Positions 23,237-31,637 of a DNA stretch of 33,416 nucleotides are shown here, one piece after another (positions within the stretch are counted from its first letter, which is position 1; the number at the start of each line of letters is the position of its first letter). The DNA comes from Gammaproteobacteria bacterium. Its GTDB lineage: Bacteria > Pseudomonadota > Gammaproteobacteria > SURF-13. The notes beneath the pieces were generated by a model. The model was not told where the DNA came from. It ran no database searches and was given only the letters and a program-made list of their open reading frames with translations. The stretch spans positions 1 through 33,416 of the forward strand of contig JAURVQ010000054.1 in assembly GCA_030655395.1 (NCBI GenBank), read 5' to 3'. The position numbers were made by a program, and so were the translations under genes.

Positions 23237-23267
23237 TGCCCGGCAAGTCAGCGCCACTTGCCGGGCA
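23237..23267 (+). terminator. Strong hairpin, likely terminator of the 23-aa peptide gene
   Basis: TGCCCGGCAAGT-CAGCGCC-ACTTGCCGGGCA is a perfect 12-bp stem with a 7-base loop, extended on both sides by ACAA/TTGT after one mismatch. The bases after it (CGTTGTGTCTCTCC) are only moderately T-rich. Confidence 0.7.
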
Positions 23268-23356
23268 CGTTGTGTCTCTCCACGCACCCTCGCCTCACCA
23301 GACACGGAATTTTTCTGCTAGCTTCAAATTAAAAAGGCTACATTACGTCACAGACT

Positions 23357-23380
23357 AATGCCCTATTTAGGGTGTCTACT
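23357..23380 (+). repeat. 24-bp direct repeat motif, copy 2
   Basis: AATGCCCTATTTAGGGTGTC plus TACT; 21 of 24 bases match 7680-7703. It is followed after one base by GTTGGGC (23382-23388), which looks like an integron crossover box placed 16 bases before the DUF1232 gene. Confidence 0.55.
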
Positions 23381-23404
23381 AGTTGGGCGACGATGTAAAA
23401 CGAT

Positions 23405-23803
23405 ATGGCATTTCTCGCAGAACTGAAACAGCGTGTGCGTCATCTCAAGGCAGAGACCTTTGCTCTTTACCTTGCTGCGCGTGACCCGAGAACACCGTGG
23501 TATGCAAAGCTTCTCGTTGCTGGCATCGTCGCTTATGCCTTCAGCCCCATTGATCTGATCCCGGACTTTGTGCCGGTTCTGGGCTATCTGGATGATCTCA
23601 TCCTGATACCAATAGGCATTGCCTTGGCTATAAAGTTGGTTCCTCATCAAGTTTTGGCGGAGTGCCGAGCACGGGCACAGGAAACAATACGGAATGGGAA
23701 ACCCGTGAGCCGGGCTGCAGGTGCGGTCATTATCGTAATCTGGCTGGTGTTGGCAGCGCTTTGCATCGTGTGGGCCTATGAGGCATTCATGGTGCAACTG
23801 TGA
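23405..23803 (+). CDS. DUF1232 (YkvA-like) membrane protein
   Basis: A 132-residue protein with the DUF1232 core: [60 protein letters not shown]. The [19 protein letters not shown] motif is the family hallmark. A C-terminal membrane helix ([24 protein letters not shown]) follows. Function of the family is unknown. The setting is like a cassette: GTTGGGC stands just upstream and GCCCAAC begins 5 bases after the stop, but that downstream attC half is not completed. It probably entered as integron cargo and later lost its 3' site. Confidence 0.85.
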   Translation: MAFLAELKQRVRHLKAETFALYLAARDPRTPWYAKLLVAGIVAYAFSPIDLIPDFVPVLGYLDDLILIPIGIALAIKLVPHQVLAECRARAQETIRNGKPVSRAAGAVIIVIWLVLAALCIVWAYEAFMVQL

Positions 23804-23807
23804 GCAC

Positions 23808-23814
23808 GCCCAAC
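23808..23814 (+). other. Truncated attC left half after the DUF1232 gene
   Basis: GCCCAAC followed by CATTCGCTGCGCTTCC looks like the R''-L'' half of an attC, but no pairing right half or GTTRRRY box is found before the toxin-antitoxin promoter at 23838. The rest of the site was probably lost at the junction with that module. Confidence 0.4.
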
Positions 23815-23837
23815 CATTCGCTGCGCTTCCTCAAGGG

Positions 23838-23865
23838 TTGACTCGGGTATAACCAGCGTTATACT
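23838..23865 (+). promoter_or_regulatory. Promoter and palindromic operator of the MazEF/PemIK-like module
   Basis: TTGACT (23838-23843) and TATACT (23860-23865) are spaced 16 bases as a sigma70 promoter. The perfect inverted repeat GTATAAC-CAGC-GTTATAC (23847-23864) overlaps the -10 box, the expected place for antitoxin autoregulation. The predicted transcript start falls on the A of the antitoxin ATG, so the mRNA would be leaderless; no ribosome site is seen. Confidence 0.65.
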
Positions 23866-23871
23866 TACCGC

Positions 23872-24114
23872 ATGAAAACAGCCATCTCCATTCCAGACCG
23901 CGTCTTTCGCTCCGCTGAGCAACTCGCCGCACGCATGGGGGTTTCTCGAAGTGAGCTTTATTCCAAGGCGCTTGCAGCGCTTGTCGAGAAGCACCGGGAC
24001 GACTTGATAACGTCCCGGCTTAACGAAATCTACGGCCCTGGCCGGGAAAACTCATCGCTCGATCCTGAGGTCGCCCTGCTTCAGCATCGCACGCTCGGAC
24101 GGGGCCAGCGGTAG
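23872..24114 (+). CDS. MazE/PemI-like ribbon-helix-helix antitoxin
   Basis: An 80-residue antitoxin. The N-terminal MKTAISIPDRVFRSAEQLAARMGVSRSELYSKALAALVEKH is a ribbon-helix-helix DNA-binding domain, and the C-terminal tail (NEIYGPGRENSSLDPEVALLQH) is the flexible part that would block the toxin. The stop TAG overlaps the GTG of the toxin gene by one base, so synthesis is coupled. A palindromic operator lies over its promoter. The ATG at 23872 is at the predicted transcript start, which suggests leaderless translation. Confidence 0.85.
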   Translation: MKTAISIPDRVFRSAEQLAARMGVSRSELYSKALAALVEKHRDDLITSRLNEIYGPGRENSSLDPEVALLQHRTLGRGQR

Positions 24115-24452
24115 TGCGGCGCGGCGAGATTTGGTGGGCCTCTCTTCCTGAGCCCACTGGGTCTGGCCCAGGCCTTCGACGACCGTTGCTGATCGTTTCG
24201 GCAAACGGCTTCAACGACAGCCGCATTAGCACCGTTGTAGCGGTGGTCATTACATCGAACTTGCGCTTGGCCGATGCTCCGGGAAATGTCCGCATTCCCG
24301 CGAAGGGAACAGGGCTTGCGAAGGCGTCCGCCGTAAACGTCTCCCAAATCATCACGGTGGACAAGGCATTCCTTACAGGGCGGGCCGGACGGCTCAGCCC
24401 TCGGCTGCTTGCCGACGTTGATGAAGGGCTGCGCCTCGTCTTGTCGATCTAG
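24114..24452 (+). CDS. MazF/PemK-family mRNA interferase toxin
   Basis: A 112-residue protein of the PemK/MazF fold, which cleaves mRNA at short specific sequences and stops growth unless bound by its antitoxin. MRRGEIWWASLPEPTGSGPGLRRPLLIVSANGFN is the standard start (strand with RGEIWW, then the loop and R-RP-LIVS with the catalytic Arg region). VVAVVITSNLRLADAPGNVRIP and LAKASAVNVSQIITVDK carry the Thr/Ser active-site area. Start GTG at 24114 overlaps the antitoxin stop. The gene is intact. The module lies between the DUF1232 cassette remnant and the release-factor-like gene, inside the mnmG-mnmE insert. Confidence 0.88.
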   Translation: MRRGEIWWASLPEPTGSGPGLRRPLLIVSANGFNDSRISTVVAVVITSNLRLADAPGNVRIPAKGTGLAKASAVNVSQIITVDKAFLTGRAGRLSPRLLADVDEGLRLVLSI

Positions 24453-24485
24453 GCAGGGCCTGGCCGTGAGGTAGCGTACTGCTAA

Positions 24486-24839
24486 ATGTCTAAAATCGCG
24501 TTACCCGCTTCCGACATCCAACTGCTTGCGCAGTGCGACGTGCAGACCTTCCGTGCCAGCGGCAAGGGCGGGCAGCATGTGAATAAAACCGACAGTGCGG
24601 TGCGCCTCATCCATCGGCCCAGCGGCGTGGCGGTGAGCACGCAGCAGGAACGCAGCCAGCACCTGAACAAGCGCCTCTGCATTCAAAAGCTGCGCGCCAA
24701 GGTGGCGCGGCTGAATTATCAGCCGCCCAAGCGTGTCAAGACGCGCGTGCCGCGCAGGGTGCGGGAAAAAATCCTGGTGACAAAAACAAGGCAGGGGCAC
24801 AAGAAACGGCTGCGTGCCAAGCCCGGCCCGGACGACTGA
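24486..24839 (+). CDS. Peptide chain release factor-like GGQ protein
   Basis: A 117-residue protein with the GGQ domain of class I release factors: [20 protein letters not shown] (GGQ at 28-30), followed by the RF-1-type region [27 protein letters not shown], and a strongly basic tail ([31 protein letters not shown]). It lacks codon-recognition domains, so it should hydrolyse peptidyl-tRNA without reading a stop codon, as ribosome-rescue factors like ArfB do. It is shorter and diverged from ArfB (about 140 aa), so the exact role is open. It converges on mnmE with 3 bases between the stops. Confidence 0.85.
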   Translation: MSKIALPASDIQLLAQCDVQTFRASGKGGQHVNKTDSAVRLIHRPSGVAVSTQQERSQHLNKRLCIQKLRAKVARLNYQPPKRVKTRVPRRVREKILVTKTRQGHKKRLRAKPGPDD

Positions 24840-24842
24840 TCG

Positions 24843-26225
24843 CTACTTGCCGATGCAAAAGCTGGAGAAGATTTTCCCCAGCAAATCTTCGGTGGTAAAC
24901 GCGCCGGTGATTTCTGCGAGCGCGTTTTGCGCCTGACGTAATTCTTCAGCGAGCAATTCCCCGGCGCGGTGTTGTTGCTGGGTGTGTCCGCTTTCGAGCG
25001 CGATGCGCGCCTTCGTCAGCGCCTCCAGATGGCGGCGGCGGGCGCTGAAGGTGCCTTCACCCGCGTCTTGGTAGCCTGCGCTGGCTTTGAGGTGAGTGCG
25101 CAGCAGCTCCATCCCCGCGCCGGTTTTAGCGGAGAGCCGTACGCGACTGTATCCTTCGATCTTATCTACCGTGGGCGCACGTTGGCTGAGGTCGCACTTG
25201 TTGTACACCAGTGTGAGCATAATGCCGGTGGGCAGTTGCGCGATGATGGCGCGCTCTGCGTCGCCGAATCCGGTGACGTCATCCACCACCAGCAGCGCAT
25301 GATCGGCGTCCATGAGTTCGGCGCGTGCGCGGCGCATGCCTTCTTGTTCGATGGCGTCGCCGCTGTCGCGCAGGCCTGCGGTGTCGATGATGTGCAGCGG
25401 CAGGCCGTCGAGCTGGATGGTTTCGCGCAGCACGTCGCGCGTGGTGCCGGGAATATCCGTGACAATGGCGGCCTCGCGCCCGGCGAGGCGGTTGAGCAGG
25501 CTCGACTTGCCGACGTTGGGACGCCCGGCAATTACTACGCGCAGGCCTTCGCGTAACAAGCTGCCTTGACGAGCGCTTTGCAACACCGCGTCGAGTTCAT
25601 TTCGCAACGACTGCATGCGCGTGGTGATGCGCGCATCGGACAAAAAATCCACTTCGTCTTCGGAAAAATCTATCGCGGCCTCGACGAACGCGCGCAGCTC
25701 GATCAACTGCTCGATAAGAGAATGGATGCGCGCCGAGAATTCGCCCGCCAGCGAGCGTTGCGCAGCGCGTGCGGCGTGCTCGGTTTGGCTTTCAATGAGG
25801 TCGGCGATGGCCTCGGCCTGTGCAAGATCCATCTTGCCGTTCAGAAAGGCGCGCTCGGAAAATTCGCCGGGGCGGGCAAGTCGCGCGCCCAGCGCGACGG
25901 CGCAGCGCAGCAGCAAGTCCAGCACCACAGGGGAGCCGTGCGCGTGCAGCTCTAATACATCTTCGCCGGTGAATGAGTGTGGCGCGGGGAAATAAAGTGC
26001 AAGGCCCTGGTCGAGGGCCTTACCGTGTTCGTCGCGGAACGAGGTGTAGTGTGCGGTGCGCGGTGCGGGAAGTTTGTCGCACATGTGACGCGCCATGTGC
26101 GGCACTAGCGGCCCGGAGATCCGCACCACGCCAATGCCGCCACGCCCGGGCGGCGTGGCGATGGCGGCGATGGTGTCTGTAAAACCAGGGACTGGGGGTG
26201 AGGAGCTAGGGGCTAGTAAAGACAT
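24843..26225 (-). CDS. mnmE: tRNA modification GTPase MnmE (TrmE)
   Basis: MnmE is the GTPase partner of MnmG in wobble uridine modification. The 460-residue protein has the N-terminal folate-binding domain ([23 protein letters not shown]), the helical domain, the G domain with [14 protein letters not shown] (G1), DIPGTTRD (G2) and [10 protein letters not shown] (G3), and the C-terminal FCIGK with the catalytic Cys. An extra N-terminal stretch [15 protein letters not shown] is encoded by a repeat (26188-26216), so the start has probably been altered by it. Here mnmE is parted from mnmG by 17 kb. It is the last gene of the rpmH-rnpA-yidD-yidC-mnmE cluster. Confidence 0.95.
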   Translation of the reverse strand: MSLLAPSSSPPVPGFTDTIAAIATPPGRGGIGVVRISGPLVPHMARHMCDKLPAPRTAHYTSFRDEHGKALDQGLALYFPAPHSFTGEDVLELHAHGSPVVLDLLLRCAVALGARLARPGEFSERAFLNGKMDLAQAEAIADLIESQTEHAARAAQRSLAGEFSARIHSLIEQLIELRAFVEAAIDFSEDEVDFLSDARITTRMQSLRNELDAVLQSARQGSLLREGLRVVIAGRPNVGKSSLLNRLAGREAAIVTDIPGTTRDVLRETIQLDGLPLHIIDTAGLRDSGDAIEQEGMRRARAELMDADHALLVVDDVTGFGDAERAIIAQLPTGIMLTLVYNKCDLSQRAPTVDKIEGYSRVRLSAKTGAGMELLRTHLKASAGYQDAGEGTFSARRRHLEALTKARIALESGHTQQQHRAGELLAEELRQAQNALAEITGAFTTEDLLGKIFSSFCIGK

Positions 26226-26280
26226 GTTTCTAATCTCGTCGCCGACAATTAACCCTTGCCCCCAGTCCCTAGCCCCTAGT
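26188..26280. repeat. CTAGGGGCTAG / GGGACTGGGGG repeat pair at the mnmE-yidC junction
   Basis: GGGACTGGGGG and CTAGGGGCTAG at 26188-26216 recur inverted in CCCCCAGTCCCTAGCCCCTAG at 26260-26280, with the two units in different order. The right copy contains the yidC stop codon, and the left copy encodes the N-terminus of MnmE. Simple blocks of this type are likely dispersed in the genome. Confidence 0.6.
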
Positions 26281-27928
26281 CCTTGATAATTTTACGCGTG
26301 ATGTGCCACTGTTGCAGAATCGAGAGCGCGTTGTTCACCACCCAGTACAGCACCAGTCCGGACGGGAAGAAGGCGAAGAAGAAGGTGAAGATGACCGGCA
26401 GTGCCATCATCACCTTGGCCTGCAGCGGATCCGGCGGCGCCGGGCTGAGCTTCTGCTGGATGAACATGGTGATGCCCATGAGCAGCGGCAGCACGTAATA
26501 CGGGTCTTTGCCGGAGAGGTCGGTGAGCCAGAATATAAAATCCGCCTGCCTGAGCTCGACGCTTTCGAGCAGCACCCAGTAAAGCGCGATGAACACCGGG
26601 ATCTGCACCAGCACCGGCAGACAGCCGCCGAGCGGGTTGATCTTTTCGGTCTTGTACAGTTCCATCATGGCCTGGCTCATGCGCTGGCGGTCGTCGCCCA
26701 GACGCTCGCGGATGCTCATGATGCGCGGTTGCAACTTGCGCATGTTGGCCATTGAGCGGTAGCTCGCCGCCGACAAATGATAAAACACGAGCTTGATGAG
26801 GAGCGTGAGCAGTACGATGGACCAGCCCCAGTTTTTCACCACGCCGTGGATGTATTCCAGCAGCCAGAACAGCGGCTGCGCCAGCACGGTGAGCATGCCG
26901 TAATCCACCGTGAGATCAAGGTTGGGCGCGACCTCCTTCAGATGATCCTGTATCTTCGGTCCGACGTAGAGTGTGAGCCCGAGCGTGGCGCTTTCGCCCG
27001 GCTTGATGCCGCGCTCTGCGCTTACCAGGCCGAGAATGTAGCGTGGTGTGTCCACGCCTTCCTTAAGCGTCGTGGTGTAGTAGTGGCTGGTTTCGTCGCG
27101 CGGCGGTATCCACGCACTGACAAAATAATGCTGCAACATGGCGGCCCAACCGCCCACGATGTCGCGGCTCAGGTTTTGTTCCGCCATCTGGCCGAAGTCG
27201 ATTTTTTCGTATTTGTTTTCCGGACTCGAAATTACGCCGCCGGTGTAGGTGTAAATAAAGTGCGACTGGCTGCTGGTGTCTTCCACGCGCTGAAACTGTC
27301 CGTACACGCGACCTTGCAGTTCTTGCTGGGTGGTGTTGTGCACCTGGTGCTCGATTTTCACCTCGTAACTGCCGCGGCTGAAAGTGTAAACCTTGTCGAC
27401 CGGCACACCCTCCGGACTCACCCAGCGCAAGCGCACCTTGATCTCGTTCGCCCCCGATTCCAGGCGGTACTCCGCCTGCTCGGCCTTGAACTGGGCGTGG
27501 TGATCGGGGCCGTTGGCGCCCGCGAGCAGGCCCGTCTGTGCCACAAACAACTTGGAAGCGGCTTCCGTCATCAGCCGGAACGGCTCGGGTTTCCCCGCGA
27601 CCGCAGGGTAGGCCAGCAGATCCAGGCGGCGCAGGTCGCCGCCCACGGTGTCAATCTCGACATCCAGCACATCGGTCACCACGTGCACACGCTGGGCGGT
27701 CGCCAGCGCGGCGGGCGTGGCGGGGGCTGCCGTTGTTGTCGCGGCGGGCGCGGGTTGTTGGGCCGTGGCGCCGGACGGCACATCGGCGGCGCTGTTCGGC
27801 GTCAGCGTTGTTGCCGCCGTTTGGGCGGGCGCGGCGGGGGCATAATCCTGCTGCCACGCCTCCCAGATCAGGAACAGCACGAACCCCAGCGCCAGCAGCA
27901 GAATCAGGCGGAGATTGTCCCGGTTCAT
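26276..27928 (-). CDS. yidC: Membrane protein insertase YidC
   Basis: YidC inserts proteins into the inner membrane, alone or with SecYEG. The 550-residue product is the gram-negative form: an N-terminal helix ([20 protein letters not shown]), an Ala/Thr/Pro-rich linker (about residues 30-75), a large periplasmic domain with [18 protein letters not shown], and the five-helix core with [35 protein letters not shown] and [28 protein letters not shown], ending [17 protein letters not shown]. It overlaps yidD by 4 bases. The stop codon lies inside a repeat copy at the mnmE junction. Confidence 0.97.
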   Translation of the reverse strand: MNRDNLRLILLLALGFVLFLIWEAWQQDYAPAAPAQTAATTLTPNSAADVPSGATAQQPAPAATTTAAPATPAALATAQRVHVVTDVLDVEIDTVGGDLRRLDLLAYPAVAGKPEPFRLMTEAASKLFVAQTGLLAGANGPDHHAQFKAEQAEYRLESGANEIKVRLRWVSPEGVPVDKVYTFSRGSYEVKIEHQVHNTTQQELQGRVYGQFQRVEDTSSQSHFIYTYTGGVISSPENKYEKIDFGQMAEQNLSRDIVGGWAAMLQHYFVSAWIPPRDETSHYYTTTLKEGVDTPRYILGLVSAERGIKPGESATLGLTLYVGPKIQDHLKEVAPNLDLTVDYGMLTVLAQPLFWLLEYIHGVVKNWGWSIVLLTLLIKLVFYHLSAASYRSMANMRKLQPRIMSIRERLGDDRQRMSQAMMELYKTEKINPLGGCLPVLVQIPVFIALYWVLLESVELRQADFIFWLTDLSGKDPYYVLPLLMGITMFIQQKLSPAPPDPLQAKVMMALPVIFTFFFAFFPSGLVLYWVVNNALSILQQWHITRKIIKD

Positions 27929-28176
27929 ATCATGCCGTCCTTGTGCTCGGGCACAGAGTCATGGCGCTCCGGCACCGGGTCATAGCCGCCGGCATGCCAC
28001 GGATGACAGCGGGCGAGGCGGCGCAGCGTCATCCATACGCCGCTGGGCGCGCCGTAGCGCGAGATCGCCGTCTCGGCGTAGCATGAGCAGCTGGGATGAA
28101 AACGGCAGTGATTGCCCAGCCACGGGCTGAAAAGATAGCGATAGCCGTGGAGCAGGATGATCAGGAGTTTTTGCAT
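27925..28176 (-). CDS. yidD: Membrane protein insertion efficiency factor YidD
   Basis: YidD is a small membrane-associated protein that helps YidC-dependent insertion. The 83-residue protein has the hallmark LLHGYRYLFSPWLGNHCRFHPSCSCYAETAISRYGA with its conserved Cys residues, and LARCHPWHAGGYDPVP near the end. It overlaps rnpA by 16 bases and yidC by 4, an arrangement conserved in many proteobacteria, so the three are translationally coupled. Confidence 0.95.
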   Translation of the reverse strand: MQKLLIILLHGYRYLFSPWLGNHCRFHPSCSCYAETAISRYGAPSGVWMTLRRLARCHPWHAGGYDPVPERHDSVPEHKDGMI

Positions 28177-28526
28177 CGGATGAAACTGGACCAGGCTTTA
28201 TCAAGGGCGGCGTGTAACTCGTGTTTGGTCTTCCGGTCGGCGCCGCTGCGGGCGATAACGATAAAATCCAGCGCCTCGAGCCGTTCACGCCGCTGACGGA
28301 ATGTCTCGCGCACGATACGCTTTATGCGATTGCGCGCCACCGCATGTCGAACCGTCTTGCTTGAAACAGCGAGACCGAGGCGTGCCATACCGGCGTCGTT
28401 AGGCTGCGCGAGGAGGGTGAAAAGTTTGTCGCCCGATTTTTTTTGCGGCTGATCAAAAACCCGCTGGTATTGCGCCGCAGAAACAAGCCTGTGTTTCCTG
28501 GTGTGACGGCAGGACGCCGGTGCCAA
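28161..28526 (-). CDS. rnpA: Ribonuclease P protein component
   Basis: RnpA is the protein subunit of RNase P, which trims the 5' leader of tRNA precursors. The 121-residue basic protein has the family RNR motif in HAVARNRIKRIVRETFR, with GMARLGLAVSSKTVRHAV before it and LDFIVIARSGA after it. The start is TTG at 28526, 9 bases after the rpmH stop; no better ATG is available before the conserved RHTRKHRLVSAAQYQRVF, so TTG is accepted, and such coupled weak starts are common for rnpA. Confidence 0.95.
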   Translation of the reverse strand: MAPASCRHTRKHRLVSAAQYQRVFDQPQKKSGDKLFTLLAQPNDAGMARLGLAVSSKTVRHAVARNRIKRIVRETFRQRRERLEALDFIVIARSGADRKTKHELHAALDKAWSSFIRCKNS

Positions 28527-28535
28527 TGCCGCGCG

Positions 28536-28670
28536 TCAGGCGCTTAAGCGGGCCCGGCTCTTGGCGCGACGCGCATTCAGTATCTGCCGCCCGCTTTTTG
28601 TAGCCATGCGTGCGCGGAAGCCGTGCGTGCGTGCGCGCTTTAATTTGCTGGGCTGGTAGGTTCTTTTCAT
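28536..28670 (-). CDS. rpmH: 50S ribosomal protein L34
   Basis: Too short for the ORF track. The minus strand from ATG at 28670 reads [20 protein letters not shown], then [24 protein letters not shown], 44 residues, the full and very conserved L34. A GGAGCCC-type ribosome site lies just upstream. It heads the rpmH-rnpA-yidD-yidC-mnmE operon and is divergent from dnaA, the usual arrangement at gammaproteobacterial origins. Confidence 0.97.
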   Translation of the reverse strand: MKRTYQPSKLKRARTHGFRARMATKSGRQILNARRAKSRARLSA

Positions 28671-28723
28671 AACGGGCTCCGCCGACGCCTCTCAAAGGAG
28701 GCTCCAAAATCAGTAAGATGCGA

Positions 28724-28753
28724 ATTATGCCGAGTCTCGACATGGGCTGTCAA
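28724..28753 (-). promoter_or_regulatory. Sigma70-type promoter of the rpmH operon
   Basis: On the minus strand TTGACA (28753-28748), 18 bases, then CATAAT (28729-28724). The predicted start is near 28717, giving a leader of about 46 bases before rpmH. Confidence 0.7.
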
Positions 28754-28860
28754 TGAAAGTTTAGTCTTGCGACGCCGACATCGGGCTATGCGAACACCGC
28801 GTTACAGGTATACACTTCAGGGCTCGAACAAAGATACAACTGACAGCAGGATTGTGACCG

Positions 28861-30195
28861 GTGGGACTCTGGGAGACGTGCCTCGGACACCTCGAAACGG
28901 GGCTGTCCGCGCAAGAATTCAATAATTGGATACGCCCTCTGCAGGCGGTTGAGGACAGCGCTGGCATGCGCCTGCTCGCCCCCAACCGCTTCGTGCTCGA
29001 CTGGGTACACGACCGCTATCTCGCACGCATCATTGAGATTGTCGGCCACATCAAAAACGGACATTCGCCGCAAGTAACGATTGAGGTCGGTGGCCGACAA
29101 GCGCACCCTGTAGCAGCCGCGCCCTCTGCGCTACGCCCGAGCACGCGCAAGGCGGACAACACCGACGCGGCTTATCAGAACACCCTCAATCCCGACTACA
29201 CCTTCAGCAATTTCGTTGCCGGGAAATCAAACCAGCTTGCACACGCCGCCGCCTGCCAGGTCGCGGCACGCCCCGGCAGCGCCTATAACCCGCTGTTTAT
29301 CTATGGCGGCGTTGGCCTCGGCAAGACCCACCTGTTACACGGCATTGGCAACCAGATCCGGCAAAACAATCCTGCGGCGCGCGTAGTCTATCTCCACTCC
29401 GAACGCTTTGTGGCCGACATGGTCCGGGCGCTCCAGCACAACACCATTGCCGACTTCAAGCGCTTTTACCGCTCTGTGGACGCCTTGCTGATCGATGACA
29501 TTCAGTTCTTCGCCGGCAAGGAGCGCTCACAGGAGGAGTTTTTCCATACCTTCAACGCCCTGCTTGAAGGCCAGCGCCAGGTGGTGCTCACCTGTGACCG
29601 CTATCCCAAGGAAGTGCGCGGTCTGGAAGAGCGCCTGGTGTCGCGCGTGGGCTGGGGTCTGTCCGTCATCGTTGAGCCGGCCGAGCTTGAAACACGCGTC
29701 GCCATTTTGATGAGCAAGGCCGCCGCGGTACAGGTGCACTTGCCGCACGAGGTGGCTTTCTTTATCGCCAAACGCTTTCGTTCCAATATCCGCGAGCTGG
29801 AAGGCGCCCTGCGTCGCGTGCTGGCCAACGCTAACTTTACCGGCCTTCCTATCACGCTTGATTTTGCCAAAGACGCGCTGCGCGATCTGCTTGCTATTCA
29901 GGATAAACAGGTCACTATTGAAAATATCCAGAAGACAGTGGCCGAATACTACAAAATCCGCGTGGCCGATCTGCTTTCGCCCCTGCGCACGCGTGCCTTG
30001 GCGCGCCCGCGCCAGATGGCCATGGCCCTTTCCAAGGAGCTCACCAACCACAGCCTGCCCGAGATTGGCCGGGCCTTTGGGGGGCGCGACCATACTACCG
30101 TTCTACATGCCTCGCGCAAGGTTGCGGCACTGAGAGAGGCGGACACCCGGTTTGGAGAGGACCACTCGATACTGGTGAGGACGCTCACAACCTGA
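28861..30195 (+). CDS. dnaA: Chromosomal replication initiator DnaA
   Basis: DnaA binds DnaA boxes at oriC and melts the origin. The 444-residue protein has domain I ([25 protein letters not shown]), a short linker (about 80-108), the AAA+ domain with [22 protein letters not shown] (Walker A 149-156) and [27 protein letters not shown] (Walker B), and domain IV with [19 protein letters not shown] for box binding. GTG at 28861 is the only start that keeps domain I complete. It is divergent from rpmH, and the following gap has DnaA boxes, so autoregulation and origin function lie close by. Confidence 0.97.
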   Translation: MGLWETCLGHLETGLSAQEFNNWIRPLQAVEDSAGMRLLAPNRFVLDWVHDRYLARIIEIVGHIKNGHSPQVTIEVGGRQAHPVAAAPSALRPSTRKADNTDAAYQNTLNPDYTFSNFVAGKSNQLAHAAACQVAARPGSAYNPLFIYGGVGLGKTHLLHGIGNQIRQNNPAARVVYLHSERFVADMVRALQHNTIADFKRFYRSVDALLIDDIQFFAGKERSQEEFFHTFNALLEGQRQVVLTCDRYPKEVRGLEERLVSRVGWGLSVIVEPAELETRVAILMSKAAAVQVHLPHEVAFFIAKRFRSNIRELEGALRRVLANANFTGLPITLDFAKDALRDLLAIQDKQVTIENIQKTVAEYYKIRVADLLSPLRTRALARPRQMAMALSKELTNHSLPEIGRAFGGRDHTTVLHASRKVAALREADTRFGEDHSILVRTLTT

Positions 30196-30382
30196 GGATA
30201 TCCTGTGGATACTTTTCTGGTCTTTTCTGCGGCTGTTTTCCACTTCCGCATAAGAAAGTTATCCACAGCCTTGCTCAAGTACTAATATGTATGTAAGATA
30301 CTGTTTGTAATATATTTATTATGTTTATTCAAGTACTCGTGACACTAATTACAATCATTAATAATAAGTAAGGTAAATCTTA
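30196..30382. other. Probable oriC: dnaA-dnaN intergenic region
   Basis: One perfect DnaA box TTATCCACA (at about 30259-30267), a second close match in inverse orientation (TGTGGATAC, revcomp GTATCCACA, about 30205-30213) and a weaker TTTTCCACT (about 30236). They are followed by an AT-rich tract (30275-30375, with TAATATATTTATTATG) fit to be the unwinding element. Boxes beside an AT-rich stretch next to dnaA are typical of oriC. The rpmH-dnaA gap shows no clear boxes. Confidence 0.6.
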
Positions 30383-31489
30383 ATGAAACTTAGTATCCAG
30401 CGCGAAACACTATTAAAACCATTACAGCTCGTGACCGGGGTGGTCGAACGTAAACATACCCTGCCTATCCTGGCCAACATCCTCCTCCATGTGGAAAAGG
30501 GGCAGGTAACCTTCGTGGGTACCGATCTGGAGATCGAGGCTAAGGTAACTATCGATCAAAAGGGGGGGCAGGATGGAAAAACAACCCTGCCGGCGCGCAA
30601 GCTGCTGGATATTGTCCGCACACTGCCGGAACAGGTAATGATTGAGCTGGTGGAGGACAAGGGAAAGGCAACGCTGCGAGCAGGCAAAAGCCGCTACACA
30701 TTGGCAACGCTACCGGCGGAAGAGTTTCCCTTGGTGGGTGCAGCACAGACAACAGGAGAGCTGCAGCTGCCGCAAAAGGAGTTGAAGGAGCTCATTGAGC
30801 GCACACAGTTCGCCATGGCGCAGCAGGATGTACGCTACTACCTCAACGGCCTGCTGCTGGAGATCGCAGACGGCAAGCTGAATGCCGTGGCAACAGACGG
30901 GCATCGCCTGGCCATGTGCAGCGTAGACCTGCCAAAGAATAAGGCCGCAGAAGAATCGCGGCAAGTCATCGTTCCACGCAAGGCAGTGCAGGAGCTGGCG
31001 CGGCTGCTCGAGGACAGTGACCAGCCGGTGGTGGTAATGCTGAGCGCCAACCACATCCAGTTTGTCACCGACGGGGTAAGCCTGACCAGCAAGCAGATCG
31101 ACGGGCGCTTTCCGGATTATCAGCGTGTACTGCCCAAGGGCGGCGACAAGGTGGTGCTTGCAGAGCGCGAAGGCCTGCGGCAGAGCCTGGTGCGCATATC
31201 GGTGATTTCAAGCGAGAAGTTTCGCAGCGTCGCGCTGCAACTGAAGCCGGGGCAACTCAATCTCCATACGCACAACCCGGAGCAGGAAGAGGCAGATGAA
31301 GAGGTCGCGGTAGAGTACACCGGCGCAGAGCTGCAAATCGGCTTCAATGTCACCTACCTGCAGGATGCCATCAGCGCCACGAAGGGGCAGCGCGTGCAGA
31401 TCACCTTCAGCGACGCCAACAGCAGCTGCCTGGTGCAGGCCGAGGGCGATGAGCGCAGCCGGTACGTCGTCATGCCGATGCGCCTATAG
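30383..31489 (+). CDS. dnaN: DNA polymerase III beta subunit (sliding clamp)
   Basis: DnaN forms the ring that holds DNA polymerase III and repair enzymes on DNA. The 368-residue protein has the three repeated clamp domains: an N-terminal KPLQLVTGVVERKHTLPILANILL, a central LPQKELKELIERTQFAMAQQDVRYYLNGLLLEI and FPDYQRVLPKGGDK, and the C-terminal IGFNVTYLQDAISA...YVVMPMRL, where VMPMRL is the end of the binding pocket for clamp-binding motifs. The ATG at 30383 follows an AAGTAAGG site. The stop codon overlaps the left end of a palindromic element, and no recF follows. Confidence 0.97.
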   Translation: MKLSIQRETLLKPLQLVTGVVERKHTLPILANILLHVEKGQVTFVGTDLEIEAKVTIDQKGGQDGKTTLPARKLLDIVRTLPEQVMIELVEDKGKATLRAGKSRYTLATLPAEEFPLVGAAQTTGELQLPQKELKELIERTQFAMAQQDVRYYLNGLLLEIADGKLNAVATDGHRLAMCSVDLPKNKAAEESRQVIVPRKAVQELARLLEDSDQPVVVMLSANHIQFVTDGVSLTSKQIDGRFPDYQRVLPKGGDKVVLAEREGLRQSLVRISVISSEKFRSVALQLKPGQLNLHTHNPEQEEADEEVAVEYTGAELQIGFNVTYLQDAISATKGQRVQITFSDANSSCLVQAEGDERSRYVVMPMRL

Positions 31490-31630
31490 GGCACCTCTAA
31501 AAATGTGTCTTTTGCTCCAATACTGCGTTACAGCTTGTCTCCGCTGCTCACATACTGGCGTGTATGCTGTGCTGCTCGCCTGCGCTGCGCCTTGTCTTGA
31601 AGCAAAATCCATCATTTTTAGAGGCGCCCT
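31488..31630. mobile_element. 143-bp palindromic (MITE/REP-like) element between dnaN and gyrB
   Basis: AGGGCACCTCTAAAAATG at 31488-31505 is answered by an inverted CATTTTTAGAGGCGCCCT ending at 31630, and the whole element is an imperfect palindrome (inner ATACTGGCG/GTGTATG near the centre). It has no credible gene. Its left tip overlaps the dnaN TAG. Elements with such ends are, as I recall, dispersed in several gammaproteobacteria. Confidence 0.8.
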
Positions 31631-31637
31631 GAAGCCG

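Noticed and set aside
26777-27985. 402-aa plus-strand ORF opposite yidC
   Set aside because: Shadow of yidC with His/Arg/Gly-rich composition and no recognisable domain.
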